From the NCBI GenBank assembly GCA_017396865.1, contig JAFQKO010000141.1, positions 1 through 28,733 on the forward strand: DNA of 28,733 nucleotides, written 5' to 3'. The notes below the pieces were generated by a model. The model had not been told where the DNA came from. It worked only from the letters and a program-made list of their open reading frames with translations, and ran no database searches. The position numbers and the translations under genes are program-made. Positions 6,470 to 14,197 of the stretch are shown here, in pieces. This DNA is from Clostridia bacterium (GTDB lineage: Bacteria; Bacillota_A; Clostridia; Oscillospirales; QAKW01). Numbering within the stretch: the first letter of the stretch is position 1; every line of letters begins with the position of its first letter.

Positions 6470-7450
6470 ATGAAAAAACTCTCTCTTATCAATTTTACGG
6501 CAATCTGCCTGCTGCTGCTCTCAGGCTGCGGTGTTGGCGAAAAATCGGCAAGCATGTCGATCATCTACGGCGTGATGGCGGTTCTGAGCCTGGGGCTTCT
6601 AATCGCATATATCTGCATTACGCGGCAGCGCAGCATCTGGTTTTTGCTGCTCTATTCCTCCATCTTCATCGTGAATCTGGGGTATTTTGTGCTCTCGATC
6701 TCCCGCACGCTGGAGGAGGCGTTGCTGGCCAATCGGATCGCCTATCTCGGCTCGGTTTTTCTGCCCATGGCGATGCTGATGATCATCCTCAACGTTTGCA
6801 AGCTGCGCTATAAAAAATGGCTGCCGCCCGTTCTGCTGGCGATCAATGCGATCGTATTCCTGATTGCCGCCTCCCCCGGCTATCTGGACATTTACTATAA
6901 AGAGGTGCAGTTGACCTTCGTCAACGGCGTAGCTGTTTTGGAAAAGACCTACGGCAGCTGGCACTTCATCTACCTCCTCTTCCTGCTGGCCTATTTTTTG
7001 ACGATTATTATCACCATCGTACACGCCTTTTTGCGAAAAACAACCGCCTCCTATCTGAACGCCGCCATTCTGGCAGGCGCGGCGGGTATCAACATCGGCG
7101 TTTGGCTGCTGGAGCAGCTGGTGCGGGTGGATTTCGAATTTCTTTCGGTTTCCTATGTGATCAGCGGCTTCTTCCTGCTGGCGCTGAACCTGATCCTCCA
7201 AAGCCAAACGCCCGCAGCCGTTCCGCAGGAGGAGCCGACAACGCCCTCCGCAGCAGAAAATCTGCTTGCATTGCTGACCCCCACCGAGCGAACGGTATGC
7301 ACCCTCTATTTTGAGGGCAAAAGCTCCCGCGAAATCATGAGCGAGCTTTGCATCACCGAAAACACCTTGAAATACCATAACCGTAACATTTACAGCAAGG
7401 CGGGGGTTTCCTCCCGTAAAGAGCTGCTCGCGCTGTATAAACCCGAATAA
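6470..7450 (+). CDS. Seven-helix membrane sensor fused to a LuxR-type HTH domain
   Basis: The 326-residue protein begins with a signal-like segment ending in LLLLSGC, a possible lipobox. Seven hydrophobic helices follow (about residues 29-245), in the style of the N-terminal 7TM region found on some histidine kinases. After a Pro/Glu linker, residues about 262-326 form a LuxR/FixJ helix-turn-helix (LTPTERTVCTLYFEGKSSRE, then ITENTLKYHNRNIYSKAGV). This is a one-component membrane-bound regulator: sensing and DNA binding lie in one chain, with no kinase domain. The ATG at 6470 has GGAG 8 bases upstream; a GTG at 6410 has no site. Ligand and targets are unknown; the divergent lipoprotein operon is the nearest candidate target. 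Confidence 0.82.
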   Translation: MKKLSLINFTAICLLLLSGCGVGEKSASMSIIYGVMAVLSLGLLIAYICITRQRSIWFLLLYSSIFIVNLGYFVLSISRTLEEALLANRIAYLGSVFLPMAMLMIILNVCKLRYKKWLPPVLLAINAIVFLIAASPGYLDIYYKEVQLTFVNGVAVLEKTYGSWHFIYLLFLLAYFLTIIITIVHAFLRKTTASYLNAAILAGAAGINIGVWLLEQLVRVDFEFLSVSYVISGFFLLALNLILQSQTPAAVPQEEPTTPSAAENLLALLTPTERTVCTLYFEGKSSREIMSELCITENTLKYHNRNIYSKAGVSSRKELLALYKPE

Positions 7451-7470
7451 ACAAAGAAGATTGTTTATTT

Positions 7471-7641
7471 ATGGCACAAATCGTTCGTAAAGCCTCCTCC
7501 CTGTCCGACGAGCATCAACGCTACCGCAACCGTGCGGTTATCGGCGGAATTATCAGCGGTGCCATTATGAACGGTGAGCAGCGGCTCTCACCCGAAATCG
7601 TTAACCGCATTGCTCTGCTGCTCAATAATCAAACCCGCTGA
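7471..7641 (+). CDS. Small ORF, 56 residues, unknown function
   Basis: An ATG at 7471 opens a 56-codon frame ending at TGA 7639-7641. The peptide begins MAQIVRKASSLSDEHQ, has a glycine-rich hydrophobic centre (AVIGGIISGAIM) and ends in RIALLLNNQTR. Codon choice resembles the neighbours. It lies 20 bases after the LuxR-type gene and before the terminator at 7661-7701, so it would be on the same mRNA. The ribosome site is weak (AAGAAG). That site lies in the loop of a small hairpin, AATAAACA (7446-7453) with TGTTTATT (7462-7469), which could modulate its translation. Coding status is probable, not certain; no family recognised. Confidence 0.55.
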   Translation: MAQIVRKASSLSDEHQRYRNRAVIGGIISGAIMNGEQRLSPEIVNRIALLLNNQTR

Positions 7642-7660
7642 TTTTTACCAAATATAATAA

Positions 7661-7701
7661 AAGGCTTGCCTGAGTCTAATCTCGGCAAGCCTTATTTTTT
7701 T
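7661..7701 (+). terminator. Intrinsic terminator after the 7TM-LuxR operon
   Basis: AAGGCTTGCC (7661-7670) pairs with GGCAAGCCTT (7684-7693). An inner GAG/CTC extends the stem, and a run of seven T follows at 7695-7701. Confidence 0.85.
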
Positions 7702-7728
7702 GAAAATTCTTGTTTTTTAATATTTCAG

Positions 7729-7770
7729 AAACATTTTGCAAAACATTTCAAAACATTACGGCGGTATACT
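7729..7770 (+). promoter_or_regulatory. Promoter of the small membrane protein operon with three AAACATT direct repeats
   Basis: TATACT (7765-7770) has no good -35 hexamer. Instead AAACATT occurs at 7729-7735, 7741-7747 and 7751-7757, about one helical turn apart, with the last copy 7 bases before the -10. This is the layout of a promoter activated by an OmpR-type response regulator. The regulator encoded at 8520-9191 is the natural candidate, by inference. Confidence 0.5.
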
Positions 7771-7802
7771 ATGCCTGCAAATCAACGAAAAGGAGCAACA
7801 CA

Positions 7803-8177
7803 ATGGAAAGCAACGATCAAATCTTTTTGGCACAAAAAATCCGTTCAAACTACGCAGAGCGCGAGCACACCGAGCTGGATGAGCTGAAGTCGGCCGACCG
7901 CAAGGCAACCCGACCCGCCTACCTCTTTGCCTACATCTTCGGCATCCTTGCCGCCCTGATCATGGGCAGCGGCATGAGCCTGGTGATGACCGACATCGGC
8001 CTCAAGCTCGGCATTCAAAACGGGATGGTACCCGGCATCATCATCGGCAGCATCGGACTGCTGATGGCACTGATCAACTATCCGATCTTCAAAAAATTTC
8101 TTGCCGCACGGCGCAAGAAATATGAGCACGTGATCTTCGCATTAAGCGATAATATTATTAAAGGAGAGAAAGAATAA
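7803..8177 (+). CDS. Small two-helix membrane protein, paralogue of 10838-11236
   Basis: The 124-residue protein has a charged helical N-terminus (about 1-40), two membrane helices (about 42-65 and 74-95, split by a TDIGLKLG turn) and a basic tail. The motif GILAALIMGSGMSLVMTDIG matches GILGALILGTGMSLILTDLG in the product of 10838-11236, and both share YPI and a final A-x-x-x-x-L-x-D pattern. The two are therefore paralogues. The ATG at 7803 has AAGGAG 7 bases upstream; a start at 7710 is before the promoter and is rejected. It overlaps the next gene by one base (TAATG). Function unknown; context suggests a target or accessory of the adjacent two-component system. Confidence 0.82.
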   Translation: MESNDQIFLAQKIRSNYAEREHTELDELKSADRKATRPAYLFAYIFGILAALIMGSGMSLVMTDIGLKLGIQNGMVPGIIIGSIGLLMALINYPIFKKFLAARRKKYEHVIFALSDNIIKGEKE

Positions 8178-8422
8178 TGGGAGAATTTTTCAAAAACGCA
8201 TTTAAGGATATGAAGGAGAACGCCAAGGCGCAGCACGAGGTTGACAAGGCAAACTACGCCGCCGTTAAGGCCGAATCCAAGGCACAATGGGAGGAAGCCA
8301 AGGCCATGCGTAACCCCGAAAAGCGCAAGGCAATGATGCAGGCCGAGCGGGATGAGCAGATCGCTGCCGCCAAGGAGCGGGAGGCTGCCGCCAACGAGCG
8401 CATCAAGAACGCAACCAAATAA
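8177..8422 (+). CDS. Small charged coiled-coil protein
   Basis: This 81-residue, highly charged protein is rich in Ala, Lys and Glu and is predicted to be almost wholly helical (KDMKENAKAQHEVDKANYAA, then repeated AKAM/AAAKE segments). It has no signal peptide or membrane helix. The AAAGGAG site at 8160-8166 and the TAATG overlap couple its translation to the upstream membrane protein. Similar short helical proteins accompany this membrane family in related Clostridia as far as I recall. Binding to the cytosolic helix of the membrane partner is a reasonable guess. No function is known to me. Confidence 0.78.
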   Translation: MGEFFKNAFKDMKENAKAQHEVDKANYAAVKAESKAQWEEAKAMRNPEKRKAMMQAERDEQIAAAKEREAAANERIKNATK

Positions 8423-8430
8423 AAAGCAAA

Positions 8431-8457
8431 GGCTTTTTTCAAAAAAGCCCTTTTTTT
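8431..8457 (+). terminator. Intrinsic terminator
   Basis: GGCTTTTTT (8431-8439) pairs with AAAAAAGCC (8441-8449), and a run of seven T follows (8451-8457). It separates the two small genes from the response regulator unit. Confidence 0.75.
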
Positions 8458-8478
8458 CTGAAAACAGAAACAAAACGG

Positions 8479-8498
8479 AAACATTTTTATGATATAAT
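8479..8498 (+). promoter_or_regulatory. Extended -10 promoter of the two-component operon with AAACATT box
   Basis: TGATATAAT (8490-8498) is a perfect extended -10 element and the -35 is poor. AAACATT (8479-8485) lies 7 bases before the -10, the same distance as in the promoter at 7729-7770. A related AAACAAA occurs 11 bases earlier (8468-8474). Autoregulation by the encoded response regulator is inferred. Confidence 0.6.
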
Positions 8499-8519
8499 AA
8501 TCAAAAAGGAGGCGGTTTG

Positions 8520-9191
8520 ATGTTTAAAATATTGGTTTTAGAGGACGATCGGGAGCTCAACCGCACCGTTTGCACCTTTTTAAATCGCAGCGGCTACGAA
8601 GCCACCGGCTGCCTTGACGCAAACGAAGCCTATGATGCGCTTTATTCCGAGATCTTTGATCTGATCGTTTCAGATATCATGCTGCCCGACATCGACGGCT
8701 TTGAATTTGCTCAAAACGTGCGGGAGCTGAACAAGGAAATCCCCATCCTTTTTATGACCGCGCGGGACGACCTTGCCTCCAAGCAGCGAGGCTTTCGCAT
8801 CGGGGTGGACGACTACATGGTAAAGCCCATTGACCTCGATGAGCTTTTTCTGCGGATCGGTGCGCTGCTGCGGCGGGCAAAGATCGCCGCCGGCCGCAAG
8901 CTGGAGATCGGCGCCTTCACCATGGATGCCGACGAGCACACCGCCTACCTCAACGGCGAGGAGATCGCTTTAACCAATCGGGAGTTCAGCATTCTTTATA
9001 AACTGCTCTCCTACCCCAAAAAAACCTTTACCCGCACTCAACTCATGGATGAATTCTGGGATGCGGGCACCGATACCGCACCGCGGGCGGTGGACGTATA
9101 CATGACCAAGCTGCGCAGCAAGCTGGCAAGCTGCGATGATTTCGAGATCGTTACCGTACATGGCCTGGGCTATAAGGCGGTGATCAAATGA
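8520..9191 (+). CDS. OmpR family response regulator
   Basis: The 223-residue protein has a receiver domain (about 1-115) with acidic pocket E8-D9-D10, phosphoacceptor D52 in DLIVSDIMLPD, T80 and K102. A winged-helix DNA-binding domain follows (about 128-223), with ALTNREFSILYKLL and RAVDVYMTKLRSKL. It is the output partner of the histidine kinase that follows, with which it overlaps by 4 bases. An in-frame TTG at 8517 is only 4 bases from AGGAGG; the ATG at 8520 with a 7-base spacing is preferred. Likely targets, inferred from shared repeats, are its own promoter and that of 7803-8422. Confidence 0.95.
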   Translation: MFKILVLEDDRELNRTVCTFLNRSGYEATGCLDANEAYDALYSEIFDLIVSDIMLPDIDGFEFAQNVRELNKEIPILFMTARDDLASKQRGFRIGVDDYMVKPIDLDELFLRIGALLRRAKIAAGRKLEIGAFTMDADEHTAYLNGEEIALTNREFSILYKLLSYPKKTFTRTQLMDEFWDAGTDTAPRAVDVYMTKLRSKLASCDDFEIVTVHGLGYKAVIK

Positions 9192-10246
9192 AGCGGCTCT
9201 TACAGGCGATCAACCACTACATCGTCTTTTTTCTGATGATCGCCTTTGTGATCACCTGCTGCACCATGCTGTTCGTCACCCTGCTGACCGATTCCTTAAA
9301 CGTCACCCTGACCGATGAAAATCTGGCCGCAGCTGCCAAGCTGACCTTTTTGAACACGGCGCTTTTGGCCCTGCTTTTCACCGTGATCGACAGTATTCGC
9401 AGAAAATACACCGTAGAGCAGCCCGCCAAACACATTGTGGAGGCTGCCGAAAAGCTGATACACGGCGATTTTTCGGCGCGGGTTAAGCCCATCCGTCGCT
9501 TCGGGTCCGATGATTACTTTGCGGCGGTGATCGATTGCTTCAACCAGATGGCCGAGGAGCTGGGGAGCGTTGAGACCTTGCGCACCGATTTCATTGCCAA
9601 CGTATCCCATGAGCTGAAAACACCCCTCGCCGTTATCCAAAACTACGGCACCCTTTTGCAAAGCCCCACTCTTTCGGAGCAGGAGCGGGCGGAATATGCC
9701 AAGGGAATCTCCGATACCTCCAAACGAATGGCCGAGATGGTAACCAACATCTTAAAACTCAATCGGCTGGAAAATCAGCAGATCTATCCCCAAGCAACCG
9801 AGTTTGATCTGGGCGAGCAGCTTTGCGAATGTCTTTTGCAATATGAAAACGTTTGGGAATGCAAGCAAATTGAAATTCAAACCGACCTTGCCGAGGACGT
9901 GCGGGTAAAAGCGGATGCCGAGCTGCTCACCTTGGTTTGGAACAATCTGCTCTCCAACGCCTTTAAATTCACCGAGGCGGGCGGCAGCGTATCCCTTACC
10001 CTTACCGCAACCGACCATCACGCCATCGTGCAGGTGAAAGATACGGGCTGCGGCATGAGCCCCGAGGTGGGCGCGCATATCTTCGAGAAATTTTATCAAG
10101 GGGATACCTCCCATGCCGCCTGCGGCAATGGATTGGGCCTTGCCCTGGTGAAGCGGGTGATCGGCATCCTGCAGGGTGAGATCCGCGTGGAAAGCGTTGT
10201 GGGAAAGGGCAGCACCTTCACCGTAAAGATTCGGAGGTGCCCATGA
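9188..10246 (+). CDS. Membrane sensor histidine kinase
   Basis: The 352-residue kinase has two membrane helices (about 11-33 and 51-69) separated by only about 17 residues, so there is almost no extracytoplasmic sensor domain. A HAMP-like linker (about 74-127) follows. The H-box SHELKTPLAV carries phosphorylatable H141. The ATPase domain has the N-box WNNLLSNAFKF (251-261), G1 DTGCGM (285-290) and G2 GNGLGLAL (313-320). The short loop points to an intramembrane-sensing kinase, which usually detects envelope stress or a partner membrane protein; neighbours with membrane helices fit that idea. The gene overlaps both the response regulator and the next membrane gene by 4 bases. Confidence 0.94.
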   Translation: MKRLLQAINHYIVFFLMIAFVITCCTMLFVTLLTDSLNVTLTDENLAAAAKLTFLNTALLALLFTVIDSIRRKYTVEQPAKHIVEAAEKLIHGDFSARVKPIRRFGSDDYFAAVIDCFNQMAEELGSVETLRTDFIANVSHELKTPLAVIQNYGTLLQSPTLSEQERAEYAKGISDTSKRMAEMVTNILKLNRLENQQIYPQATEFDLGEQLCECLLQYENVWECKQIEIQTDLAEDVRVKADAELLTLVWNNLLSNAFKFTEAGGSVSLTLTATDHHAIVQVKDTGCGMSPEVGAHIFEKFYQGDTSHAACGNGLGLALVKRVIGILQGEIRVESVVGKGSTFTVKIRRCP

Positions 10247-10848
10247 TTCGGCATCTCATCTCTTCTCTGCCCCTGATCGCCAATCTGGCCTACGCCGGCT
10301 TTCATCTGCTTCTTTCCATTCTGAACCATACTGCATGGTTCGCCATTTTCGCCGTTTATTATTTCATCTTAGCCACCATGCGGCTCATCCTTCGCCCCCA
10401 AACCGATCGGCTCGGGGAATGGCGGCGAACGCGCACCTGCGCGGCGGTGCTTTTTCTGCTGCACTTTGTTCTGACAGCGGCGGTGCTGATGATCCTCTTT
10501 GTGGGGCGCAGCTTCCACTATCCGGGGCTGCTCATCTACTGCATGGCCACCTATTCCTTTGCCATGGCAACCCGCGCCATCATCAGCTTTGTTCGGGACC
10601 AAAAATTCAAAAGCCCGCGGGCAACCACCGCCAAGATCATCGCCTTGGCCGAAGCGCTCATCTCCATGCTGCCCTTGGAAACCGCCATGTTCAGTGCCTT
10701 CGGCGCAGAGATGCCGCTGCACCGCAAGCAGATTTTCATCGCTGCCACCGGCGCAGGCCTCAGCCTGATCCTGCTGGTGCTTTCGATCTACATGATCTGC
10801 CGATCCAACCAAGAAATCAAAAAGGAGAAACAACTACATGAAGCCTGA
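10243..10848 (+). CDS. Polytopic membrane protein linked to the two-component system
   Basis: This 201-residue protein has about six hydrophobic helices (roughly 8-28, 31-51, 66-88, 94-116, 128-150 and 161-186) joined by basic loops, and a lysine-rich tail. I do not recognise a family. The ATG at 10243 overlaps the kinase stop (ATGA), with GGAGG 5 bases upstream; the GTG at 10237 lies inside that site and is rejected. It overlaps the next gene by 11 bases. Tight coupling to a kinase with no external sensor domain suggests that it is the sensor partner or a controlled transporter, which is inference. Confidence 0.78.
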   Translation: MIRHLISSLPLIANLAYAGFHLLLSILNHTAWFAIFAVYYFILATMRLILRPQTDRLGEWRRTRTCAAVLFLLHFVLTAAVLMILFVGRSFHYPGLLIYCMATYSFAMATRAIISFVRDQKFKSPRATTAKIIALAEALISMLPLETAMFSAFGAEMPLHRKQIFIAATGAGLSLILLVLSIYMICRSNQEIKKEKQLHEA

Positions 10849-11236
10849 TCAAACACCCTTCGCCTACACCTACTCCGCCGAGGAGGAGGCAGAAATCAAG
10901 CGAATTCGGGATAAATATACCACCCAAAAAAGTGAGCTGAGCAAGCTGGAGCAGCTGCGGCGGTTGGATGAAAGCGTTACGCAAAAGGCAACCTTATATT
11001 CTCTGGTCCCCGGCATCCTCGGTGCGCTGATTTTAGGCACCGGCATGAGCCTGATCCTCACCGACCTCGGCAGCTTTATGGGCACCGCCGCTTCGTTAAT
11101 CGTCGGAATTCTGCTCGGACTTTTGGGGATGGTACCCATTGCGCTGGCCTATCCCATCTATCTTCGCACCGTGGAAAAGGAGCGGGAGCGGGTTGCCCCC
11201 AAAATTCTGCGGCTGACCGACGAGCTGATGCAATAA
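10838..11236 (+). CDS. Small two-helix membrane protein, paralogue of 7803-8177
   Basis: The 132-residue protein has a charged helical N-terminus (about 1-48), two membrane helices (about 52-75 and 82-107) and a basic tail. It shares with the product of 7803-8177 the pattern IR-x-x-Y, GIL-ALI-G-GMSL-TD-G, G-x-x-YPI and a terminal L-T/S-D motif, with the same spacing. The two copies flank the response regulator, kinase and polytopic protein, so this unit probably arose by duplication inside the module. AAGGAG lies about 11 bases before the ATG, inside the previous gene. The operon ends at the terminator directly behind it. Function unknown. Confidence 0.82.
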   Translation: MKPDQTPFAYTYSAEEEAEIKRIRDKYTTQKSELSKLEQLRRLDESVTQKATLYSLVPGILGALILGTGMSLILTDLGSFMGTAASLIVGILLGLLGMVPIALAYPIYLRTVEKERERVAPKILRLTDELMQ

Positions 11237-11261
11237 AAGAGGGCTTCCACCCTCTTTTTTT
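11235..11261 (+). terminator. Intrinsic terminator of the two-component operon
   Basis: AAAAGAGGG (11235-11243) pairs with CCCTCTTTT (11250-11258) around CTTCCA, and the T run continues to 11261. It starts on the stop codon of the preceding gene. Confidence 0.85.
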
Positions 11262-11262
11262 G

Positions 11263-11291
11263 TTGCAGTTTTCTGCGAAATATGGTATTAT
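11263..11291 (+). promoter_or_regulatory. Promoter of the alpha-galactosidase gene
   Basis: TTGCAG (11263-11268), a 17-base spacer and TATTAT (11286-11291) lie about 30 bases before the start. No obvious sugar-regulator operator or cre-like palindrome is visible. Confidence 0.7.
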
Positions 11292-11323
11292 AAAAGCATA
11301 AATTTCCCATCGGAGGTAAAAAT

Positions 11324-13504
11324 ATGTCCATTTCTTTTAATCAGAAAACGCAGCAATTTCGGCTGACAACGCAAAACACCCTTTACGTTTTCGAGCTGGC
11401 CTACGGCAAGCTGATTCACCTATACTACGGCAAAAAGTTCGGCGCCGTGATCCCTGATTTTCGAGCCGACTACCCCAAGGCCATTGCCTTTGCTCCCTAT
11501 CGCGAGTTCGAGTACCGCGAATTCGGCATGACCACTCTGCCGCAGGAATATTCCTATTTCGGCAGCGGTGATTTTCGCGCCACCGCCCTGCGCATCAAGA
11601 ACGGCGATGGCAACGCGGTAACGGAATTCGACTACGTTTCTCACAAAATCCGCAAAGGGCGGGTAGAGATCCCCCGCCTGCCCCATGCCCGCGCCGATGA
11701 GCGCACCCAAACGCTGGAGATCACCCTGAAGGATCCCGTTTCCAACTGTGAATTACACCTTTATTATACCGTTTTTTATGACTGCGACGTCATTTCCCGC
11801 TATGCCTCCGTCACCAACCATAGTGGCGGCGACGTGGTGATCGAAAAGTGGATGAGCCTTGCGCTCGATTTGAAGGGCAATCAATACGACGTCATCTCCT
11901 TGGGCGGTGCCCACAATCAGGATCGCGCCGCCTATGAGCGCACCCCTGCATTTCGCGGCAATCTTTCCTTTGGCAGCCGCCGCGGCGCCTCCAGCCATCA
12001 GATGAACCCCTTTATGGCGGTTTGCGCCCGCAACGCCGATGAAAACCGCGGCGACGTATATGGCTTCAACCTCGTTTACAGCGGCAGCTTTCTCAATGAG
12101 GTGGAGGGTGATCTCACCAACTGCCTCCGCATCCAGACCGGCTTGGGCGGTGAAAACTTCAACTACCGCTTAAAGGACGGCGAGACGGTATTCTGCCCCG
12201 AGGCGGTGATGACCTATTCCGCCAAGGGCTTTGGCCCGATGAGCCGCAGCTTCCACCGCTTTGTCAACAACCACATTGTGCCCGAAAAAGCCAAGGAGAC
12301 CCGCCCCATTGTCCTCAATTCCTGGGAAGCCTTCTATTTCGATATCGACGAGGATACTTTGGTCGATTTTTCCGCCGCAGCCGCCAAATGCGGCATGGAC
12401 ATGGTCATCATGGACGACGGCTGGTTTGGCGCCCGTATCAACGATAAAGCGGGCTTAGGCGATTGGTTTGTCAACCGCGACCGCTTCAAGGACGGACTTG
12501 CACCCTTCATCGACCGTGTGAAGGCCACGGGTGTGAAATTTGGCATCTGGATCGAGCCTGAAATGGTCAACCCCGACAGCGATCTTTACCGCGCCCATCC
12601 CGATTGGTGCATTCAATGCCCCAACCGTCCCCTCTCCCAATCCCGCAACCAATACGTTTTGGACATGGCCAACCCTGCGGTGATCGACTATCTGAAAAAA
12701 ACCTTTGAGGAAACCTTCCGTGGGGCGTCCATCGACTATTTCAAATGGGACATGAACCGCCACATCTCCGAGCCCGGCTCTCCCTACCTGGCTGCCGCCG
12801 ACCAAGGCTCCATGGAGTTCCGCTATATGCAAAACGTATACGACCTCTTCCATTGGTTTGAAGAGACCTACCCCGACGCCATGATTGAAAACTGCTCGGG
12901 CGGCGGCGGGCGCTACGACCTTGCCATGATGTCGGTCAGCTCCCAGATCTGGACCAGCGACAACACCAACGCCCGGATGCGCACCCTCATCCAATATTCC
13001 TCCATGCTGGCCTATCCCGCTTCGGTGATGAGCTGCCACGTTTCCGATCCCAAGGGAGATCTGCACGAGCTGGATCTCAAATACAAGGTCGCGGTAAACG
13101 GTATTCTTGGCTATGAATTTAACGTTCTCAACACGCCCGACGCAATCAAAGATGCGATCAGGAAGCAGGTGGCGGAATACCGCACCTATCGCCACCTGAT
13201 CAAGGACGGCGCATACTATCGCCTCGCCTCCCCCTATGAGACCCCCATCTCTGCCTATTACTTCCAAAAGGGCGACGAGCTGCTGGTGACCGCCATTCTG
13301 ACCGACGGCAAAGCGATCCTCGGTAAGCCCAAGAAATGCGAAAAGCTGGTGATCCGCACCGCCGACCCCAAGGCGACCTACCGCGACGCCCGCTCCGGCT
13401 TAACGGTGAGCGGCGAGACCCTCAAAAAAGGCTTGCCCATCGGCGAATTCGAGCCCGATGCCACCGGTTATGACGCCAAGCTTTGGCACTTTATCAAAGA
13501 GTAA
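11324..13504 (+). CDS. Alpha-galactosidase, glycoside hydrolase family 36
   Basis: This 726-residue enzyme hydrolyses alpha-1,6-galactosides such as melibiose, raffinose and stachyose. It has an N-terminal beta-supersandwich (about 1-320), a TIM barrel (about 330-640) and a C-terminal beta domain. Signatures are MDDGWFG in the barrel, the nucleophile D476 in FKWDMNR, ENCSGGGGRYD, and the acid/base D546 in WTSDNTNA. These match the positions known for Geobacillus GH36 enzymes of similar length. There is no signal peptide, so it acts on imported oligosaccharides in the cytosol. GGAGG lies 8 bases before the ATG. It is a single-gene unit with its own promoter and terminator; no sugar transporter is adjacent. 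Confidence 0.95.
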   Translation: MSISFNQKTQQFRLTTQNTLYVFELAYGKLIHLYYGKKFGAVIPDFRADYPKAIAFAPYREFEYREFGMTTLPQEYSYFGSGDFRATALRIKNGDGNAVTEFDYVSHKIRKGRVEIPRLPHARADERTQTLEITLKDPVSNCELHLYYTVFYDCDVISRYASVTNHSGGDVVIEKWMSLALDLKGNQYDVISLGGAHNQDRAAYERTPAFRGNLSFGSRRGASSHQMNPFMAVCARNADENRGDVYGFNLVYSGSFLNEVEGDLTNCLRIQTGLGGENFNYRLKDGETVFCPEAVMTYSAKGFGPMSRSFHRFVNNHIVPEKAKETRPIVLNSWEAFYFDIDEDTLVDFSAAAAKCGMDMVIMDDGWFGARINDKAGLGDWFVNRDRFKDGLAPFIDRVKATGVKFGIWIEPEMVNPDSDLYRAHPDWCIQCPNRPLSQSRNQYVLDMANPAVIDYLKKTFEETFRGASIDYFKWDMNRHISEPGSPYLAAADQGSMEFRYMQNVYDLFHWFEETYPDAMIENCSGGGGRYDLAMMSVSSQIWTSDNTNARMRTLIQYSSMLAYPASVMSCHVSDPKGDLHELDLKYKVAVNGILGYEFNVLNTPDAIKDAIRKQVAEYRTYRHLIKDGAYYRLASPYETPISAYYFQKGDELLVTAILTDGKAILGKPKKCEKLVIRTADPKATYRDARSGLTVSGETLKKGLPIGEFEPDATGYDAKLWHFIKE

Positions 13505-13506
13505 TC

Positions 13507-13542
13507 AAAAACGTCAGCAGGCTCATGCTTGCTGACGTTTTT
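13507..13542. terminator. Bidirectional intrinsic terminator between convergent genes
   Basis: AAAAACGTCAGC (13507-13518) pairs with GCTGACGTTTTT (13531-13542). The stem extends inward through 13519-13522 and 13527-13530 to a TCAT loop. The stop codon of pnuC (13523-13525) lies in that loop. Confidence 0.85.
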
Positions 13543-14197
13543 GCATTTTCTTCCAGTTGATATAGCCATAAATGTCATTGAATAAAAACACCACGAAGCA
13601 GACGATTACCGAAAGATAAGAAAGCTCCTCCATTGCCGCCATCACCCATAAGACGATCAACACCACGTCGTTTGCCGCATAGGCCAGGGCAAACCACGGA
13701 TTACGGCGAAAGGTAAGGTATGCGGCGATAAAGCTGGTGGTGACCGAGAGGGTGCTCGGCAGGAGATTCGCCGTACGGAACGCATCCAAGATAAAATAAA
13801 ACGCAACGGTAACGGCAGCGGTAAGGGCAAGCATCCACCCAATTTCGCCCTTTTTCAGTTTTCCGACCGCAACCTCTGCCCTATTCCCCCGATAAGGATT
13901 TTTCAACCAAGAGATCAACGCAAACAGCGCCATCGGCGCGGTCATGCCGAGGTAGGTGATCATCTCGCCGTAATAGGCAAAGGAATAAGAAATGATCCCA
14001 TACAGCGCGCTGAACACGATCATCAAAAGCTGGCCGAAGGGATTGCCCTTGGCATTAAAGATCAACGAGGTGACGCCGATCAGGGAGGCGGTCAGTGTCA
14101 TATAGTTTTCGCGGTCAAAGCCAAAAAAGGCGATCAGGATCAACAATACCGAGCCGCTCCAAAGCGCCAGCTCCCGTTTTAAAAAATAATGCTTCAT
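13523..14197 (-). CDS. pnuC: Nicotinamide riboside/mononucleotide transporter PnuC
   Basis: The 224-residue membrane protein belongs to the PnuC family, which takes up nicotinamide riboside by facilitated diffusion followed by trapping through phosphorylation. About seven helices are visible. Family landmarks are FNAKGNPFGQ after the second helix, RRNPWFALAYAANDVVLIVLW (positions about 164-184) and NDIYGYINWKKM near the C-terminus. Related PnuT and PnuX proteins carry thiamine or riboflavin. I favour the nicotinamide type because no thiamine riboswitch is present, though substrate is not proven. GGAG sits 7 bases before the ATG and directly behind the leader hairpin, so expression is probably controlled through that leader. 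Confidence 0.88.
   Translation of the reverse strand: MKHYFLKRELALWSGSVLLILIAFFGFDRENYMTLTASLIGVTSLIFNAKGNPFGQLLMIVFSALYGIISYSFAYYGEMITYLGMTAPMALFALISWLKNPYRGNRAEVAVGKLKKGEIGWMLALTAAVTVAFYFILDAFRTANLLPSTLSVTTSFIAAYLTFRRNPWFALAYAANDVVLIVLWVMAAMEELSYLSVIVCFVVFLFNDIYGYINWKKMQKRQQA

Noticed and set aside
7803..11236. Bacteriocin or lantibiotic immunity cluster
   Set aside because: No ABC transporter, precursor peptide or modification enzyme is present.
12455..13267. Minus-strand frame inside the alpha-galactosidase gene
   Set aside because: Antisense to conserved catalytic motifs, no ribosome site.
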